In this document: positions 16,284-24,784 of the stretch, in pieces
How positions within the stretch are numbered: position 1 is the first letter of the stretch
Layout of the letters: the number at the start of each line of letters is the position of its first letter
DNA from: CBDBCU01 sp965243185
Lineage (GTDB): Bacteria; Chloroflexota; Dehalococcoidia; Lucifugimonadales; UBA3495
Direction of reading: 5' to 3'
DNA: 64,000 bases
Assembly: GCA_965243185.1 (NCBI GenBank)
Contig: OZ251531.1
Location: 2,542,001-2,606,000 of the forward strand
The notes under the pieces: generated by a model
Database searches by the model: none
What the model saw: the letters and a program-made list of their open reading frames with translations, nothing else
Told to the model about the DNA's origin: nothing
Position numbers and translations under genes: made by a program

Positions 16284-17333
16284 ATGGTAACGCGGACAGT
16301 AGCCGGCCGAACCTACGATTTCAGCCACGCTATGGGCCGGGGGGCGGCCTCCGGGATGGGTTTCAGTTCCGCCAACGCCCTGGCTCTGGCCGCCGACAAT
16401 GCGGTGTTTGTCCTGAACCGGGGCGGCGAAGCCGTTACCGCCGTCCCCTGGAACCGTACCGCCCGGGGCGCGCGGGTCAGCATCGTCCAGATTGGCAGGC
16501 AAGCCGGCGATGAGGAGTTTATCGACGAATTCGGGCGCAGCGGCGACGCCGATGGCGAATTCATCTGGCCCACCGGCATTGCCCTGGATTACCAAGACCG
16601 GGTTTATGTCACCGACGAATGGTTAAACCGGGTCTGCGTCTTTGACCGGGCCGGCAATCTGCTGCGGCAATGGGGCAACGCCGGCAGCAGGGACGGTGAA
16701 CTCGACGGCCCCTCCGGGATTAGCTGCGACTCAGAGGATAACCTTTACCTCGTGGACAGCCGCAACTGCCGGGTCCAACAGTTCACCGTTGACGGGCAGT
16801 TTATCCGCAAGTTCGGCGGCCCTGGCAGCGGCAACGGTCAGTTCAGCGCCCCTTGGGGCATTACCCAAGACGCGGACGGCTGCCTCTATGTAGCTGACTG
16901 CAAGAACCACCGGGTACAGAAGTTCACCGCCGCCGGGGAATATCTGGCGCAATTCGGCAGCTACGGCAGCGGCCGGGGCGAACTGAACCATCCTTCGGAT
17001 GTGGCGGTGGACGCCGATGGCGATGTCTATGTCTGCGATTGGGGCAATGACCGGGTGCAGGCGTATGACGCCGCCGGCAAGTTTTTGACCAGCTTTGTGG
17101 GGGATGCCCGCCAACTGACTACTTGGTCGCAGATGATTGTCCAGACCAACCCGGAGGCAATGAAACGGCGGCGGGAAGTCAAGGATTTTCAAGCTGAATG
17201 GAAACTGCGGATGCCCCGCGGCGTTGCCTTTGACCACGCCAACAACCGCTTGCTCATTCTGGATACCCAGCGCAGCCGCATCCAGATTTACAACAAGCTG
17301 AGCGGCTACGCCTCGCCGGCCCGCAACTTGTAA
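16284..17333 (+). CDS. NHL-repeat beta-propeller protein
   Basis: 349 residues, GAGG seven bases before the ATG. From residue 90 there are at least four NHL repeats of about 47 residues, each with a WPTGIALD/PSGISCD/PWGITQD/PSDVAVD strand and a DxxNxRV motif (DEWLNRV, DSRNCRV, DCKNHRV, DWGNDRV), and a further partial repeat at the end (NNRLLILD). Forms a six-bladed propeller for protein or ligand binding. No signal peptide. Follows DUF1501 but after a terminator; a functional link with that pair is only suggested by position. Confidence 0.9.
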   Translation: MVTRTVAGRTYDFSHAMGRGAASGMGFSSANALALAADNAVFVLNRGGEAVTAVPWNRTARGARVSIVQIGRQAGDEEFIDEFGRSGDADGEFIWPTGIALDYQDRVYVTDEWLNRVCVFDRAGNLLRQWGNAGSRDGELDGPSGISCDSEDNLYLVDSRNCRVQQFTVDGQFIRKFGGPGSGNGQFSAPWGITQDADGCLYVADCKNHRVQKFTAAGEYLAQFGSYGSGRGELNHPSDVAVDADGDVYVCDWGNDRVQAYDAAGKFLTSFVGDARQLTTWSQMIVQTNPEAMKRRREVKDFQAEWKLRMPRGVAFDHANNRLLILDTQRSRIQIYNKLSGYASPARNL

Positions 17334-17369
17334 GGCCGCGTTATCGGCTATCCCAATGGGGTAAAGAAT

Positions 17370-17396
17370 AGGGGCGGGTTGCTGTAACCCGCCCCT
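17370..17396. terminator. bidirectional terminator between convergent genes
   Basis: 11-bp perfect stem (AGGGGCGGGTT at 17370-17380, loop GCTGT, complement at 17386-17396) followed by TT on the plus strand, between the NHL gene and the convergent cupin gene. Confidence 0.75.
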
Positions 17397-17423
17397 TTGG
17401 ATTCGCCTTTTCCGGAACCGCCG

Positions 17424-17762
17424 CTAATCCTCCAGGTGAATGGTAACGGTAACCCGGGGCGTGTCGCTGACTACGGCGGTGGTATGGCCGTCGCCGGTGG
17501 TATCCTCGGCCAGGTTCACATCCCCGGGGCCGAGGCGGTACTTGGTACCGTCCCGCAAGCCGATTTCCCCCTCGCCGGCCAGGGTAATGACATACTGGCG
17601 GCGCGGCGCCACGTGCCAGTCGCTGAACCGCCCCACTTCAGCGGCCCGAAACACCACGCCTTTAGCCCCGTGCAAATCGGTGAAATCCGGGCGGGATTCC
17701 CAATCCAGTTCCTCAATGTGGGAATGGCCGTCATCCCCGGTATAAAGTCGGATAAACTTCAT
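17424..17762 (-). CDS. cupin-like protein
   Basis: 112 residues, GGAGG upstream. Single cupin barrel: SDWHVAPRRQYVITLAGEGEI (first motif, with only one His) and YRLGPGDVNLAEDTTGDGHTT (second motif with the terminal His). These resemble small cupins annotated as quercetin dioxygenase-like or unknown. Metal ligands are partly replaced, so catalysis is uncertain. Stands alone, convergent with the NHL gene. Confidence 0.8.
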   Translation of the reverse strand: MKFIRLYTGDDGHSHIEELDWESRPDFTDLHGAKGVVFRAAEVGRFSDWHVAPRRQYVITLAGEGEIGLRDGTKYRLGPGDVNLAEDTTGDGHTTAVVSDTPRVTVTIHLED

Positions 17763-17978
17763 CAGTCCACCTCCGAAAGTTTCCGGTTAAAGCCGGGCTA
17801 TTCTAACACCATTTCCGGGGGTGTACCAATTAAATCGTGACGGGCGGGGGACGCCGACGGTTGCAATTGCCGGGTTTCTGTGGCAAGGTTAGGGCGGCGG
17901 ATGCGGCGGAAAGGGTGGCTTGGCGGTTAAGGCGGGGCGGGTTGCTTTAAGGCGGGCGGGCCGGAGAGGTTGGTTGGT

Positions 17979-19487
17979 ATGTGGACTAAAGAGGATTTGC
18001 AACGGCTGGTGCAGCGGCAGATTGGCGATTACCGGCTGGTTATCGTTTCCAACCGCCAGCCGTATATCCATACCCTGGTGGAGGGGCAGCCGCAATCCAT
18101 TATGCCGGCCGGGGGGCTGACCAGCGCGCTGGATCCGCTGATGCAGGCGTGCGGCGGGACCTGGATTGCCTATGGGGGCGGCAGCGGCGATCGCTATGTA
18201 GTGGATTGGGATGACCGGGTGATGGTGCCGCCGGAGGATCCGGCTTACGCCCTGCGGCTGGTCTGGCTGACGGAGCAGGAGGAGCAGGGGTATTATTACG
18301 GCTTTTCCAATGAAGCCCTGTGGCCGCTGTGCCATAACGCCTATACGGAGCCGATTTTTGACTGGCGGGATTGGCAGACTTATCAGGCGGTCAACCGCAA
18401 GTTCGCCGATATGGTACTGGATGAAATCGGGGGGCGGCCGGCCATTGTGCTGACCCAGGATTATCATTTGGCATTGCTGCCGCAATACATCCGCAACGCG
18501 GCCCCGGACATCATTACCGGGCAGTTCTGGCATATTCCCTGGCCGCATCCGGAGATTTTCCGCATTTGTCCCTGGCAGGGGGAGTTGGTAGCGGGACTGT
18601 TGGGGAATAACCTGCTGGGGTTTCATATCGGCGATCATTGCAGCAACTTTATGGAGACGGCGGCGCGGACGCTGCCGCTGGAAGTGGACGCGGAGTATAA
18701 CCGCATTGAGTATCAAGGGGAGACGACGCTGGTGCGGCCCTTTCCGATCAGCATTGACTTTGACGACCTGTGCCGGTTTGCGGAGAGCGGGGAAGTGGCG
18801 GCGGAGATGGAGCGGCTGCAAGGGGAGTGGGGGCTGGAGGGCAAGCTGATCGGGTTGGGGATTGACCGGGTGGACTATACCAAGGGTATCCCGCATCGGT
18901 TCCGGGCGATTGGGCGGTTTCTGGAGAAGTACCCGGAGTATCTGGGCAAGGTGGTTTTTGTGCAGGCGGGGGTGTTGAGTCGCAGCGATATTGACGCCTA
19001 TCAGCAGCTGGCGGCGCAGATTGACGGGCTGCTGGATGACATCAACAGCCGGTTTGCCCGGGACGGCTGGCAGCCGATTATTTATATGCCGGACGATTTG
19101 CCGGCGGTGACTTTGATGGCATTGCGCCGTTTGGCCCGGTTCTGCATTGTCAGTTCGCTGCACGACGGGATGAACCTGGTAGCCAAGGAGTTTGTGGCCA
19201 GCCGCTTTGACAATGACGGGGTGCTAATCCTCAGTCCTTTTACCGGGGCGGCTCTGGAGTTGACGCAGTCGCTGATTGTCAATCCTTACGCTACGGAGGA
19301 TCTGGCGGAGGCGATCCGGGAGGCGGTGACGATGCCGGCGGCGGAACGGGCTTATCGGATGGCGCAGATGCGGGCGACGGTGCGAGAGAATAACATTTAC
19401 AAGTGGGCGGCGCGGCTGCTGGTGGAGTTAATCCAGTGCGCCCGGCGTTCCACCTCGGGACTGGCGCAATTGGCCGGGGTTCGTTAG
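17979..19487 (+). CDS. otsA: trehalose-6-phosphate synthase
   Basis: 502 residues from the ATG at 17979 (GGAGAGG nine bases upstream). GT20 enzyme joining a nucleotide-glucose to glucose-6-phosphate. Seen: RLVIVSNRQPY near 19-29, AGGLTSALDP, QDYHLALLPQYI, GFHIGDHCSNF, the donor-site GIDRVDYTKGIPHRF and SSLHDGMNLVAKEF. Cytosolic. otsB follows 184 bases later, separated by a hairpin repeat, giving the two-step trehalose pathway for osmotic or stress protection. Confidence 0.95.
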   Translation: MWTKEDLQRLVQRQIGDYRLVIVSNRQPYIHTLVEGQPQSIMPAGGLTSALDPLMQACGGTWIAYGGGSGDRYVVDWDDRVMVPPEDPAYALRLVWLTEQEEQGYYYGFSNEALWPLCHNAYTEPIFDWRDWQTYQAVNRKFADMVLDEIGGRPAIVLTQDYHLALLPQYIRNAAPDIITGQFWHIPWPHPEIFRICPWQGELVAGLLGNNLLGFHIGDHCSNFMETAARTLPLEVDAEYNRIEYQGETTLVRPFPISIDFDDLCRFAESGEVAAEMERLQGEWGLEGKLIGLGIDRVDYTKGIPHRFRAIGRFLEKYPEYLGKVVFVQAGVLSRSDIDAYQQLAAQIDGLLDDINSRFARDGWQPIIYMPDDLPAVTLMALRRLARFCIVSSLHDGMNLVAKEFVASRFDNDGVLILSPFTGAALELTQSLIVNPYATEDLAEAIREAVTMPAAERAYRMAQMRATVRENNIYKWAARLLVELIQCARRSTSGLAQLAGVR

Positions 19488-19550
19488 CCGGGCCGAGCTG
19501 TCCGCATAGCGCCAACCGTCCGCCAAGGGCAAGGCGGTCACATATAGAAA

Positions 19551-19650
19551 CCGTCATTCCCGTGAAAACGGGAATCCAGAGTCCCCGGCCTTTCTGGATT
19601 CCCACTTTCGTGGGAATGACGATAAGTAGGCCGCAAGGTATATGCGATGG
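19551..19650 (+). repeat. GAAA-hairpin repeat, full two-arm copy
   Basis: Two inverted arms (19551-19580 and 19591-19620) of the interspersed element whose core is ATTCCCAC-GAAA-GTGGGAAT, followed by a tail (GATAAGTAGGCCGCAAGG onward) also seen at 25412-25435. It sits between otsA and otsB and may act in mRNA processing. Other copies: 23723 (split by IS30), 25348, 52495, 54652 and 63533. Confidence 0.85.
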
Positions 19651-19671
19651 CCTTGCGGTCAAGGGCTGTTT

Positions 19672-20451
19672 ATGCCGCATCTCTTGAATGTCTGGCCGCA
19701 AGTACGCCGGCAAGTTAATCGAGCCGGGCATATTTTGTTGCTGCTGGATTATGACGGGACTTTAGCGCCCCTTGCGCCGCGGCCGGAGCTGGCGGTTTTG
19801 CCGGAGGATACGCGGCGGGCGGTGAGTCGGCTGCAACGGCGGGAACGGTATACGGTGGGTCTGGTCAGCGGGCGGGGGCTGGCGGATTTGAGGGGGATGG
19901 TGGCTTTGCCGGGGCTGATTTACGCCGGCAATCACGGGTTGGAGATACAAGGGCCGGGGCTGGAGTTTTTGCATCCGGCGGCGGACGAATGGCGGGGGGA
20001 ATTGGCGGCATTGGTCAACACCTTGGCGAATCGGTTGGGCGGGTATGAGGGGGTTCTGGTCGAGGGCAAGGGGCTGACTTTGAGCGTTCACTATCGGTTG
20101 ACGCCGGGGGAACAGCGGGCGGCGGTGGCGGCGGATTTTAGGGCGGCGGTAGGGGAATTGCAGGCGGCGGGGCGGGCGCGGATTACCCGGGGCAAGGAAG
20201 TGCTGGAGGTGCGGCCGGCGGTGGATTGGGATAAGGGGAAGGCCATTGCGCGGATTGCGGCGGAGTTTCCGGCGGGGACGCTGCCGGTGTTTTTCGGGGA
20301 TGATTTGACGGATGAGGATGGGTTTGCGGCGGTGGCGGAATTGGGGGGAATATCGGTAATAGTGGGGCCGGCGCGGCAACCGACGCGGGCGGCGTATCGG
20401 GTGGATTCGCCCCGGGAAGTGGCGGAGACGCTGACTTTGCTGGCGGATTGA
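19672..20451 (+). CDS. otsB: trehalose-6-phosphate phosphatase
   Basis: 259 residues. HAD-type phosphatase: nucleophile motif LLLDYDGTLAPL near residue 25, GLVSGRGLADL, YAGNHGLEIQGPG, and the metal-binding FFGDDLTDEDGF near residue 210. Removes phosphate from the OtsA product to give trehalose. The start at 19672 was chosen over an upstream in-frame ATG (19642) because AAGGG precedes it and the earlier part falls in the repeat tail. Its stop lies two bases from that of the convergent rpiB. Confidence 0.93.
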   Translation: MPHLLNVWPQVRRQVNRAGHILLLLDYDGTLAPLAPRPELAVLPEDTRRAVSRLQRRERYTVGLVSGRGLADLRGMVALPGLIYAGNHGLEIQGPGLEFLHPAADEWRGELAALVNTLANRLGGYEGVLVEGKGLTLSVHYRLTPGEQRAAVAADFRAAVGELQAAGRARITRGKEVLEVRPAVDWDKGKAIARIAAEFPAGTLPVFFGDDLTDEDGFAAVAELGGISVIVGPARQPTRAAYRVDSPREVAETLTLLAD

Positions 20452-20453
20452 GG

Positions 20454-20903
20454 CTAACCTTCGGCTTCGACCTGGAGGAGTTTGTCGAGGCGGCGTTGGA
20501 AACGGGGTTCGGGTTGGAAGGCAGCGTTAAGGAAGGCGGTGAGGATTTCTTTGGCGAGGTCGGGGCCGATGATGCGGGCGCCGAGGCAGAGGATGTTCAT
20601 CGCGTCGTGTTCGACGCCCTGGTGGGCGCTGTAGGTATCGTGGCAGAGGCCGGCGCGGATGCCGGCTATTTTGTTGGCGGTGATGCTGGCGCCGATGCCG
20701 CTGCCACAGATAATGATGCCGCGTTCGGCGTGGCCGGCGGCGATGGCGCGGGCGACGGCGACGGCGAAGTCGGGGTAGTCGTCCTCCGGGTCGAGGGTGT
20801 GGGCGCCGAGGTCATGGATGTGGTGGCCGGCGGATGCGAGCCAAGGTTTGAGGGTTTCTTTGAGGGGAAGGCCGGCGTGGTCGGCGCCGAGGGCGATTTG
20901 CAT
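20454..20903 (-). CDS. rpiB: ribose-5-phosphate isomerase B
   Basis: 149 residues from the ATG at 20903 (GGAG nine bases upstream; a TTG at 20918 is rejected). Motifs: MQIALGADHAGLPLK, HDLGAHTLDPEDDYPDFA, the active-site Cys in IIICGSGIGASITANKIAGIRAGLCHD, and ARIIGPDLAKEIL. Interconverts ribose-5-phosphate and ribulose-5-phosphate in the pentose phosphate pathway; relatives can act on allose-6-phosphate or other sugars. Confidence 0.95.
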   Translation of the reverse strand: MQIALGADHAGLPLKETLKPWLASAGHHIHDLGAHTLDPEDDYPDFAVAVARAIAAGHAERGIIICGSGIGASITANKIAGIRAGLCHDTYSAHQGVEHDAMNILCLGARIIGPDLAKEILTAFLNAAFQPEPRFQRRLDKLLQVEAEG

Positions 20904-21145
20904 AGCGGCAGGCTCCAAGAGGGATGGTTGGGTGGTTAAGGTTCGGGTGAGTTTAAGGATAGCGGCAAGGGGGCGGGTGGGGCAAGGGGTGGGGGAGTGG
21001 GAATTGGGAATTAGGATGTGTGGACCTTTACTAAATTCCGGTAGGAAACCGGGCAGGTTTGTGGCGATTCAGCGGCGGCGACCGGACTGAACCGGTACGC
21101 CTAATGCTCCGCCTCAGTCGCCGGTATTTTGCTAACGGCTCGGCG
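20904..21145. other. G-rich intergenic region without visible gene
   Basis: Purine-rich stretch with runs of G; no ORF with coding character, no repeat shared with the rest of the window. It ends in the promoter of the small membrane gene. Confidence 0.5.
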
Positions 21146-21154
21146 TGGTATAAT
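21146..21154 (+). promoter_or_regulatory. extended -10 promoter
   Basis: TGGTATAAT, 42 bases before the ATG at 21196; no clear -35. Confidence 0.6.
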
Positions 21155-21195
21155 GGGGGCGTTGCAATGGGTGCAAGCCTGAGGAGGTGGAACTG

Positions 21196-21387
21196 ATGCA
21201 GACCGGTATTTTGATTGGACTGGCTTTTGTTGCGGTTTGCTGGGCATTAGTCATCGGGCATCAGCTGAATGCTTTTGACCCTGACCAGTTTGCGGTGTTG
21301 CAGGGCTTTACCGCCGTGGCTTATGTAGGGGCCGGTTTGTCCCTTTGCGTGGTCTTTGTGGCGGCGGTGGCGGCGTTCAAGAGGTGA
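21196..21387 (+). CDS. small membrane protein, two helices
   Basis: 63 residues. The ATG at 21196 is eight bases after GAGGAGG (21181-21187); a GTG at 21187 overlaps the SD and is rejected. Two hydrophobic stretches, about residues 5-20 and 34-58, with a short loop (QLNAFDPDQFAVLQG). No family recognised. Its TGA overlaps the GTG of the next small membrane gene, indicating coupled translation. Confidence 0.7.
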   Translation: MQTGILIGLAFVAVCWALVIGHQLNAFDPDQFAVLQGFTAVAYVGAGLSLCVVFVAAVAAFKR

Positions 21388-21602
21388 AAGAGCGTCAAAG
21401 AAATTGGTTGAGCCGGCTGAGCGATTGGCTACGACCGGGGCTGACCGACTTGGGGACGGTGTGGTTAGGCGCGGCGGCTATATTCCTGACCCGGGCTTTT
21501 CCGTCCGACGCCCCGTTGGACGATTTTAACTTGGGGATGTTGATTGCCAGCTTGGTCTGTTGCGCCGTCGGCATGACCTTGCGGATGCTGGCCCGGCCTT
21601 AA
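21384..21602 (+). CDS. small membrane protein, GTG start
   Basis: 72 residues starting at GTG 21384, which overlaps the previous stop as GTGA. A basic amphipathic N-terminus (VKERQRNWLSRLSDWLR) is followed by two hydrophobic stretches (LGTVWLGAAAIFLT and LGMLIASLVCCAVGMTL). No family recognised. Probably acts with the 63-residue neighbour as a two-part membrane complex (inference from coupling). Confidence 0.6.
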   Translation: MKERQRNWLSRLSDWLRPGLTDLGTVWLGAAAIFLTRAFPSDAPLDDFNLGMLIASLVCCAVGMTLRMLARP

Positions 21603-21669
21603 CCGCCCCTTGCACATTGCCCGGTTCATTCCGTACCATACGAACTTTTACCGACTTTGGGGTGCCTTG

Positions 21670-22146
21670 ATGCGTATTCCCGGACACAAGCGAAGCCAGG
21701 AACCTGACGCGGTAGGCAACCGGGCCGGCGTATTTGCCGAAGCCATCCGGGACGGCGATATGAACCAGGCTTGGGGAATGCTGTCCCGGGAAACCCGGGG
21801 GATGCGCTTGGGCGTCTGGGCCACGCGCAACAACATTGATATGCAGGACGCTTATCGGGCGGCCTACGACCGCGACCACGGGATGCGGGCCAGTATGCTG
21901 AAAGATTTTCGCGATACCGTGCTGCGCTTGTGGCCGCTGGAGGATTTGACCGACTTGGGCGTGGCCCCGACCAGCTATATCGACGACCGCCACGCCTTCG
22001 CCTTTCTGCCCTTCGGAGTCGTCGAGGAGGAGCGGTCGGTGCCGCAGGGTCGGATGATGTCGGGCCTGGTAATTCCGATGCTGCTGGAGGAAGGGCAATG
22101 GCAAGTAGATTTGCCCGGTTGGCGCTTCTTGAACACCCGGGGATGA
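21670..22146 (+). CDS. hypothetical protein, 158 aa
   Basis: Not recognised. ATG at 21670 chosen over a TTG at 21610 because only the shorter form lacks the unlikely leader; the SD is weak. N-terminal half helical with EAIRDGDMNQAWGMLSRETRGMRLG, a pattern reminiscent of NTF2-like or DUF4878-type lipoproteins but without signal sequence; the C-terminal half is beta-like (HAFAFLPFGVVEEE, GLVIPMLLEEGQWQVDL). Same strand as the two small membrane genes. Confidence 0.65.
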   Translation: MRIPGHKRSQEPDAVGNRAGVFAEAIRDGDMNQAWGMLSRETRGMRLGVWATRNNIDMQDAYRAAYDRDHGMRASMLKDFRDTVLRLWPLEDLTDLGVAPTSYIDDRHAFAFLPFGVVEEERSVPQGRMMSGLVIPMLLEEGQWQVDLPGWRFLNTRG

Positions 22147-22222
22147 TGGCCGGCCGGGCTGCGGCAATCAGTAATCGAGTTGATGACCGGGCTAAACCGG
22201 CCACAATAACCGGCCGGCCATC
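22145..22222. repeat. 13-bp inverted repeat with 52-nt loop
   Basis: GATGGCCGGCCGG (22145-22157) and its exact complement (22210-22222), overlapping the stop of the preceding gene; a second smaller CCGG dyad lies inside. May serve as a transcription end. The rest of 22223-22432 holds a repeat copy and pyrimidine-rich DNA without a gene. Confidence 0.6.
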
Positions 22223-22317
22223 CCCCCAGCCCACCCCTGTTCACTCCCAACTTCTCCCATATATGTCACCCCGCCATTCCGGTTACTACCCCTGTCATTC
22301 CCCCCCTTTATATCCTC

Positions 22318-22363
22318 ATGTCATTCCGAGCCGACAGCCGAGGAATCTAAAATGCCCGCCTGA
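22318..22363 (+). repeat. second repeat family (TCATTCCGAG...GAGGAATCT)
   Basis: TGTCATTCCGAG, a short variable loop, CCGAGGAATCTAAAATGCC. Related copies at 23553, 52417 and 52557. The arms form an imperfect hairpin. Confidence 0.75.
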
Positions 22364-22432
22364 CCCCATCACTACCGCAGCATCCCCCACCGTCCCCCTA
22401 TTCCTAATTCCCGATTCCCCCCTCATCCCCGG

Positions 22433-22462
22433 TTGACAACCCTAGCCTCATCCTGTTACCCT
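22433..22462 (+). promoter_or_regulatory. promoter for frameshifted secreted protein gene
   Basis: TTGACA (22433-22438) and, 18 bases on, TGT-TACCCT (extended -10, 22454-22462); the ATG is at 22500 with GGAGG before it. Confidence 0.65.
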
Positions 22463-22499
22463 AACCCCACCTCGAACTTCCCCCACGGAGGCCGCCTAT

Positions 22500-23442
22500 A
22501 TGTTCCCCTTCCCCCTCAAACTAATCCTCTCCCTGACCAACCTGTCCCTCCTCCTAGTCACCGCCGCCTTCACCCAAAGCAGCCCCACCGCCCCGGCCCT
22601 CACCTGCTCCAATTCTGTACTACCCCCCCCCAGAACGCTTGTTCTATGTAGGCGCGGCTGCGGCCGCCCCCCGCTCCATCCCCTGGAACTGTGACGACTG
22701 GCAAGCCTCCCCCGCCGTTGCCGACGCCGATGACGCCCGCGTCTCCGCCATCCTCGAATCCCTCGCCGCCAACCGCGGCAAAACCATCTACTGCGCCATC
22801 GACCAATCCGACACCTTCACCAAAGCCGAAACCTGGGCCGCCGGCCGCCACCGCAACGAACGGGATGACACCGTCTATTTCGGCCAAAGCGGCAACTTCC
22901 GCGGCTTTCTGGCGGCCCAAGAAGGCTACCTGACCGATGGCGAATCCGGCGTTACCGGCGTCTCCCGCGACCTCATCTTTGAATTCCCCCGAGAGGAACG
23001 GAAACGGCGGCGGTACCGGACTTTTAAGGCGTGCCCGGCTTATGATGCCGCCCAACAGCACCCGCCTTATTCCCCTTGTGTATTGCAGACCGGCTTGCAC
23101 AGTACGGCGGGCGGGATCGGCAATCGCGCTTCCGCGCTAACCGCCGCTAACACCCAGTGGCTCACCTTCGCCGGGCGACCCGCGGCGGTCAACACCGCTG
23201 AAAAATATCAGGCTTGGCTGGAAGTATCGGCCCGCCAAGCGGACGCTAACGCCCAGGCCACGGCCGCCTGCCGCGTCCGCGGAGCGCGTTTGACCGGCCG
23301 CGCCCGGATCCGGGTTCAACCCGGTACGACCCGGGCAGCCGATACCTATTACTACAGCGCGAACTTGGCCGGCGGCGGCAATTATCAATTCCGGGTGGGC
23401 GCCCAAATCTACTTCGACGCTACCTGCAAAAAACGCCGGTAG
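22500..23442 (+). CDS. secreted six-cysteine protein, frameshifted at C9 tract
   Basis: Start ATG 22500 with GGAGG eight bases upstream. The first frame gives a signal peptide (FPLKLILSLTNLSLLLVTAAF) and then meets a run of nine C (22623-22631); the rest of the protein continues in the +1 frame from about 22632 to 23442. With eight C the gene would be one ORF of about 313 residues. After the signal a domain beginning PRSIPWNCDDWQ is about 88% identical over 110 residues to the protein at 52913. Six cysteines match between the two. No known family recognised. Either a contingency (phase-variable) gene, a young pseudogene or a base-count error. Confidence 0.75.
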
Positions 23443-23552
23443 GCGGGGTTCGCCCGGCCCCGGTGAACGGGCGGGAGCGGCAACCCACTCCAAGGGGGCG
23501 GGATTAGAATGGTCCGCCCTCTTCCATTTTCGCCTTCCCAACGCCCCCACCC

Positions 23553-23686
23553 ATGCCATTCCGCGGCGACAGCCGAGGAATCTAAAATGCCGCCCCCGCA
23601 ACTAACTTCAACACAACCAGCCCTCCCCAAAACTCCAAAAGTTTTGAGGGTGTGCGGGGGAACTTTTACAAAAGTTCCCCCGCCGT
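23553..23686 (+). repeat. composite repeat, copy 1
   Basis: About 134 bp, nearly the same as 52557-52688: the TCATTCCG...GAGGAATCT hairpin, a C-rich link with ACACAACCAGCC, then CAAAAGTTTTGAGGG and a hairpin GGGGGAACTTT-TACA-AAAGTTCCCCC. It follows the first six-cysteine gene; the other copy precedes the second. Confidence 0.85.
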
Positions 23687-23722
23687 ACTCCATCCCCCGG
23701 CCACCATCCTTCCCCACCTGTT

Positions 23723-23747
23723 ACCGTCATTCCCACGAAAGTGGGAA
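23723..23747 (+). repeat. GAAA-hairpin repeat split by IS30 (left part)
   Basis: Left arm up to GTGGGAA; the remainder continues at 24785 (GAATCCAGAAAATCC to about 24830). Joining the two restores an element like that at 25348. GAA is duplicated at both junctions. Confidence 0.85.
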
Positions 23748-24737
23748 TGTACATTCACAGTTCAAGCGCAACACATCCCGGGCCAAAACCTCCGCCGGGG
23801 TCTGATACCCCAAGCACTGCCGGGGCGTATTATTGTACGCCCGCACCCGCTCAATTAACAACTCCTCCGGCAAAGTCGCCAAATCCGTCCGTCGCGGCAG
23901 CGTCCGCCGCAGCCGCCCGATGGCATTCTCCACTCCGCCCTTCTGCCACGGCGAATGGGTGTCGCAGAAATAGGTGGCAATCCCCTGCTCGTGCAGCCGA
24001 TAGTGGCGGGCGAACTCGGCCCCATTGTCAAAGGTCACCGTCTGCCGCCACTCGTCCGGCAGCACATTCAGCACCTGGCCGATGACCGTGGCGATGGGTT
24101 CCGCCAGCTTGCCTTGCGGCAGTCGCAAGGCCACCAGCAACCGGGAATAGCGCTCCTCCAATACCAGGGCGGCTTGCCCGTAGGGGCTGAACAGCATCAA
24201 GTCCGCTTCCCAATGCCCGGGCGTCTGCCGGGTCGCGGCCGCCGCCGGCCGGGCGTCCAGTCCCTGCCGGTAGGGAATGCGACTGCCAGCCTGCCCCCGC
24301 TTGCTCCGACCCCGGCGGGTTTTGCCCTGCGGCAAGTAATGCCGCCAGTCATACGCCTTGCCCCGCCGGATTTGGGCATCAATGAACCGGTAGATGGTCT
24401 CGTGGGACAAAATCGTCCGACCCATCTCCCGTTTCAAGCGACCGCATACCTGCTGCGGCGACCACCCGGCTTTGAGCCGGGCCAACACCCACTCCCGCAA
24501 AGCGGCGTCCCGTTCCAACTTGGAGCCTTGCCACCGCCGAGCCCGGGCTTGCTGGTCAGCATAAGCCGGCTGATCGCCCCGCTGTCGGGAGCTGCCGTTG
24601 CGTTTCACCTCCCGAGTAATGGTTGATGGCGCGCGATCCAAAGCTGCCGCGATTTGGCGGTAGGAGCAGCCCGCGGCTTGTAGTCGGGCCAGTTCACACC
24701 GCTCTGCCAAGGTAAGCTGTTGATACCGAGTTCCCAT
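23727..24737 (-). CDS. IS30 family transposase
   Basis: 336 residues, GGAGG seven bases before the ATG. N-terminal helix-turn-helix (LTLAERCELARLQAAGCSYRQIAAAL and APSTITREVKRNG), a second HTH region (SPQQVCGRLKRE, LSHETIYRFI), then the DDE core: HWEADLM, TFDNGAEFARHYRL and QKGGVENAIGRLRR. It looks intact. The reading frame runs through the left inverted repeat and takes its stop codon from the flanking genomic repeat (23727-23729), adding about seven residues coded by host DNA. Confidence 0.95.
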   Translation of the reverse strand: MGTRYQQLTLAERCELARLQAAGCSYRQIAAALDRAPSTITREVKRNGSSRQRGDQPAYADQQARARRWQGSKLERDAALREWVLARLKAGWSPQQVCGRLKREMGRTILSHETIYRFIDAQIRRGKAYDWRHYLPQGKTRRGRSKRGQAGSRIPYRQGLDARPAAAATRQTPGHWEADLMLFSPYGQAALVLEERYSRLLVALRLPQGKLAEPIATVIGQVLNVLPDEWRQTVTFDNGAEFARHYRLHEQGIATYFCDTHSPWQKGGVENAIGRLRRTLPRRTDLATLPEELLIERVRAYNNTPRQCLGYQTPAEVLARDVLRLNCECTFPLSWE

Positions 24738-24784
24738 TGCAGCGCCTCCGCCAGAAAGTGTTGCACTTCCTTTGTGAATTTAGC
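23748..24784 (-). mobile_element. IS30 family insertion sequence, 1037 bp
   Basis: Imperfect terminal inverted repeats of about 25 bp: left TACATTCACAGTTCAAGCGC and right (reverse complement) TAAATTCACAAAGGAAGTGC, both followed by AACAC. A 3-bp direct repeat GAA flanks it (23745-23747, 24785-24787). It carries one transposase gene and interrupts a copy of the GAAA-hairpin repeat. Confidence 0.88.

Noticed and set aside
17889..19163. 424-codon open frame on the minus strand
   Set aside because: Lies antisense over otsA, with Pro/Arg/Leu-rich composition typical of shadow frames in GC-rich genes; otsA has full family motifs.
22433..22700. two separate small genes instead of a frameshifted one
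   Set aside because: The first frame gives only a signal peptide and a short tail, and the second lacks an SD at its TTG; the paralog at 52913 shows signal and domain in one chain.
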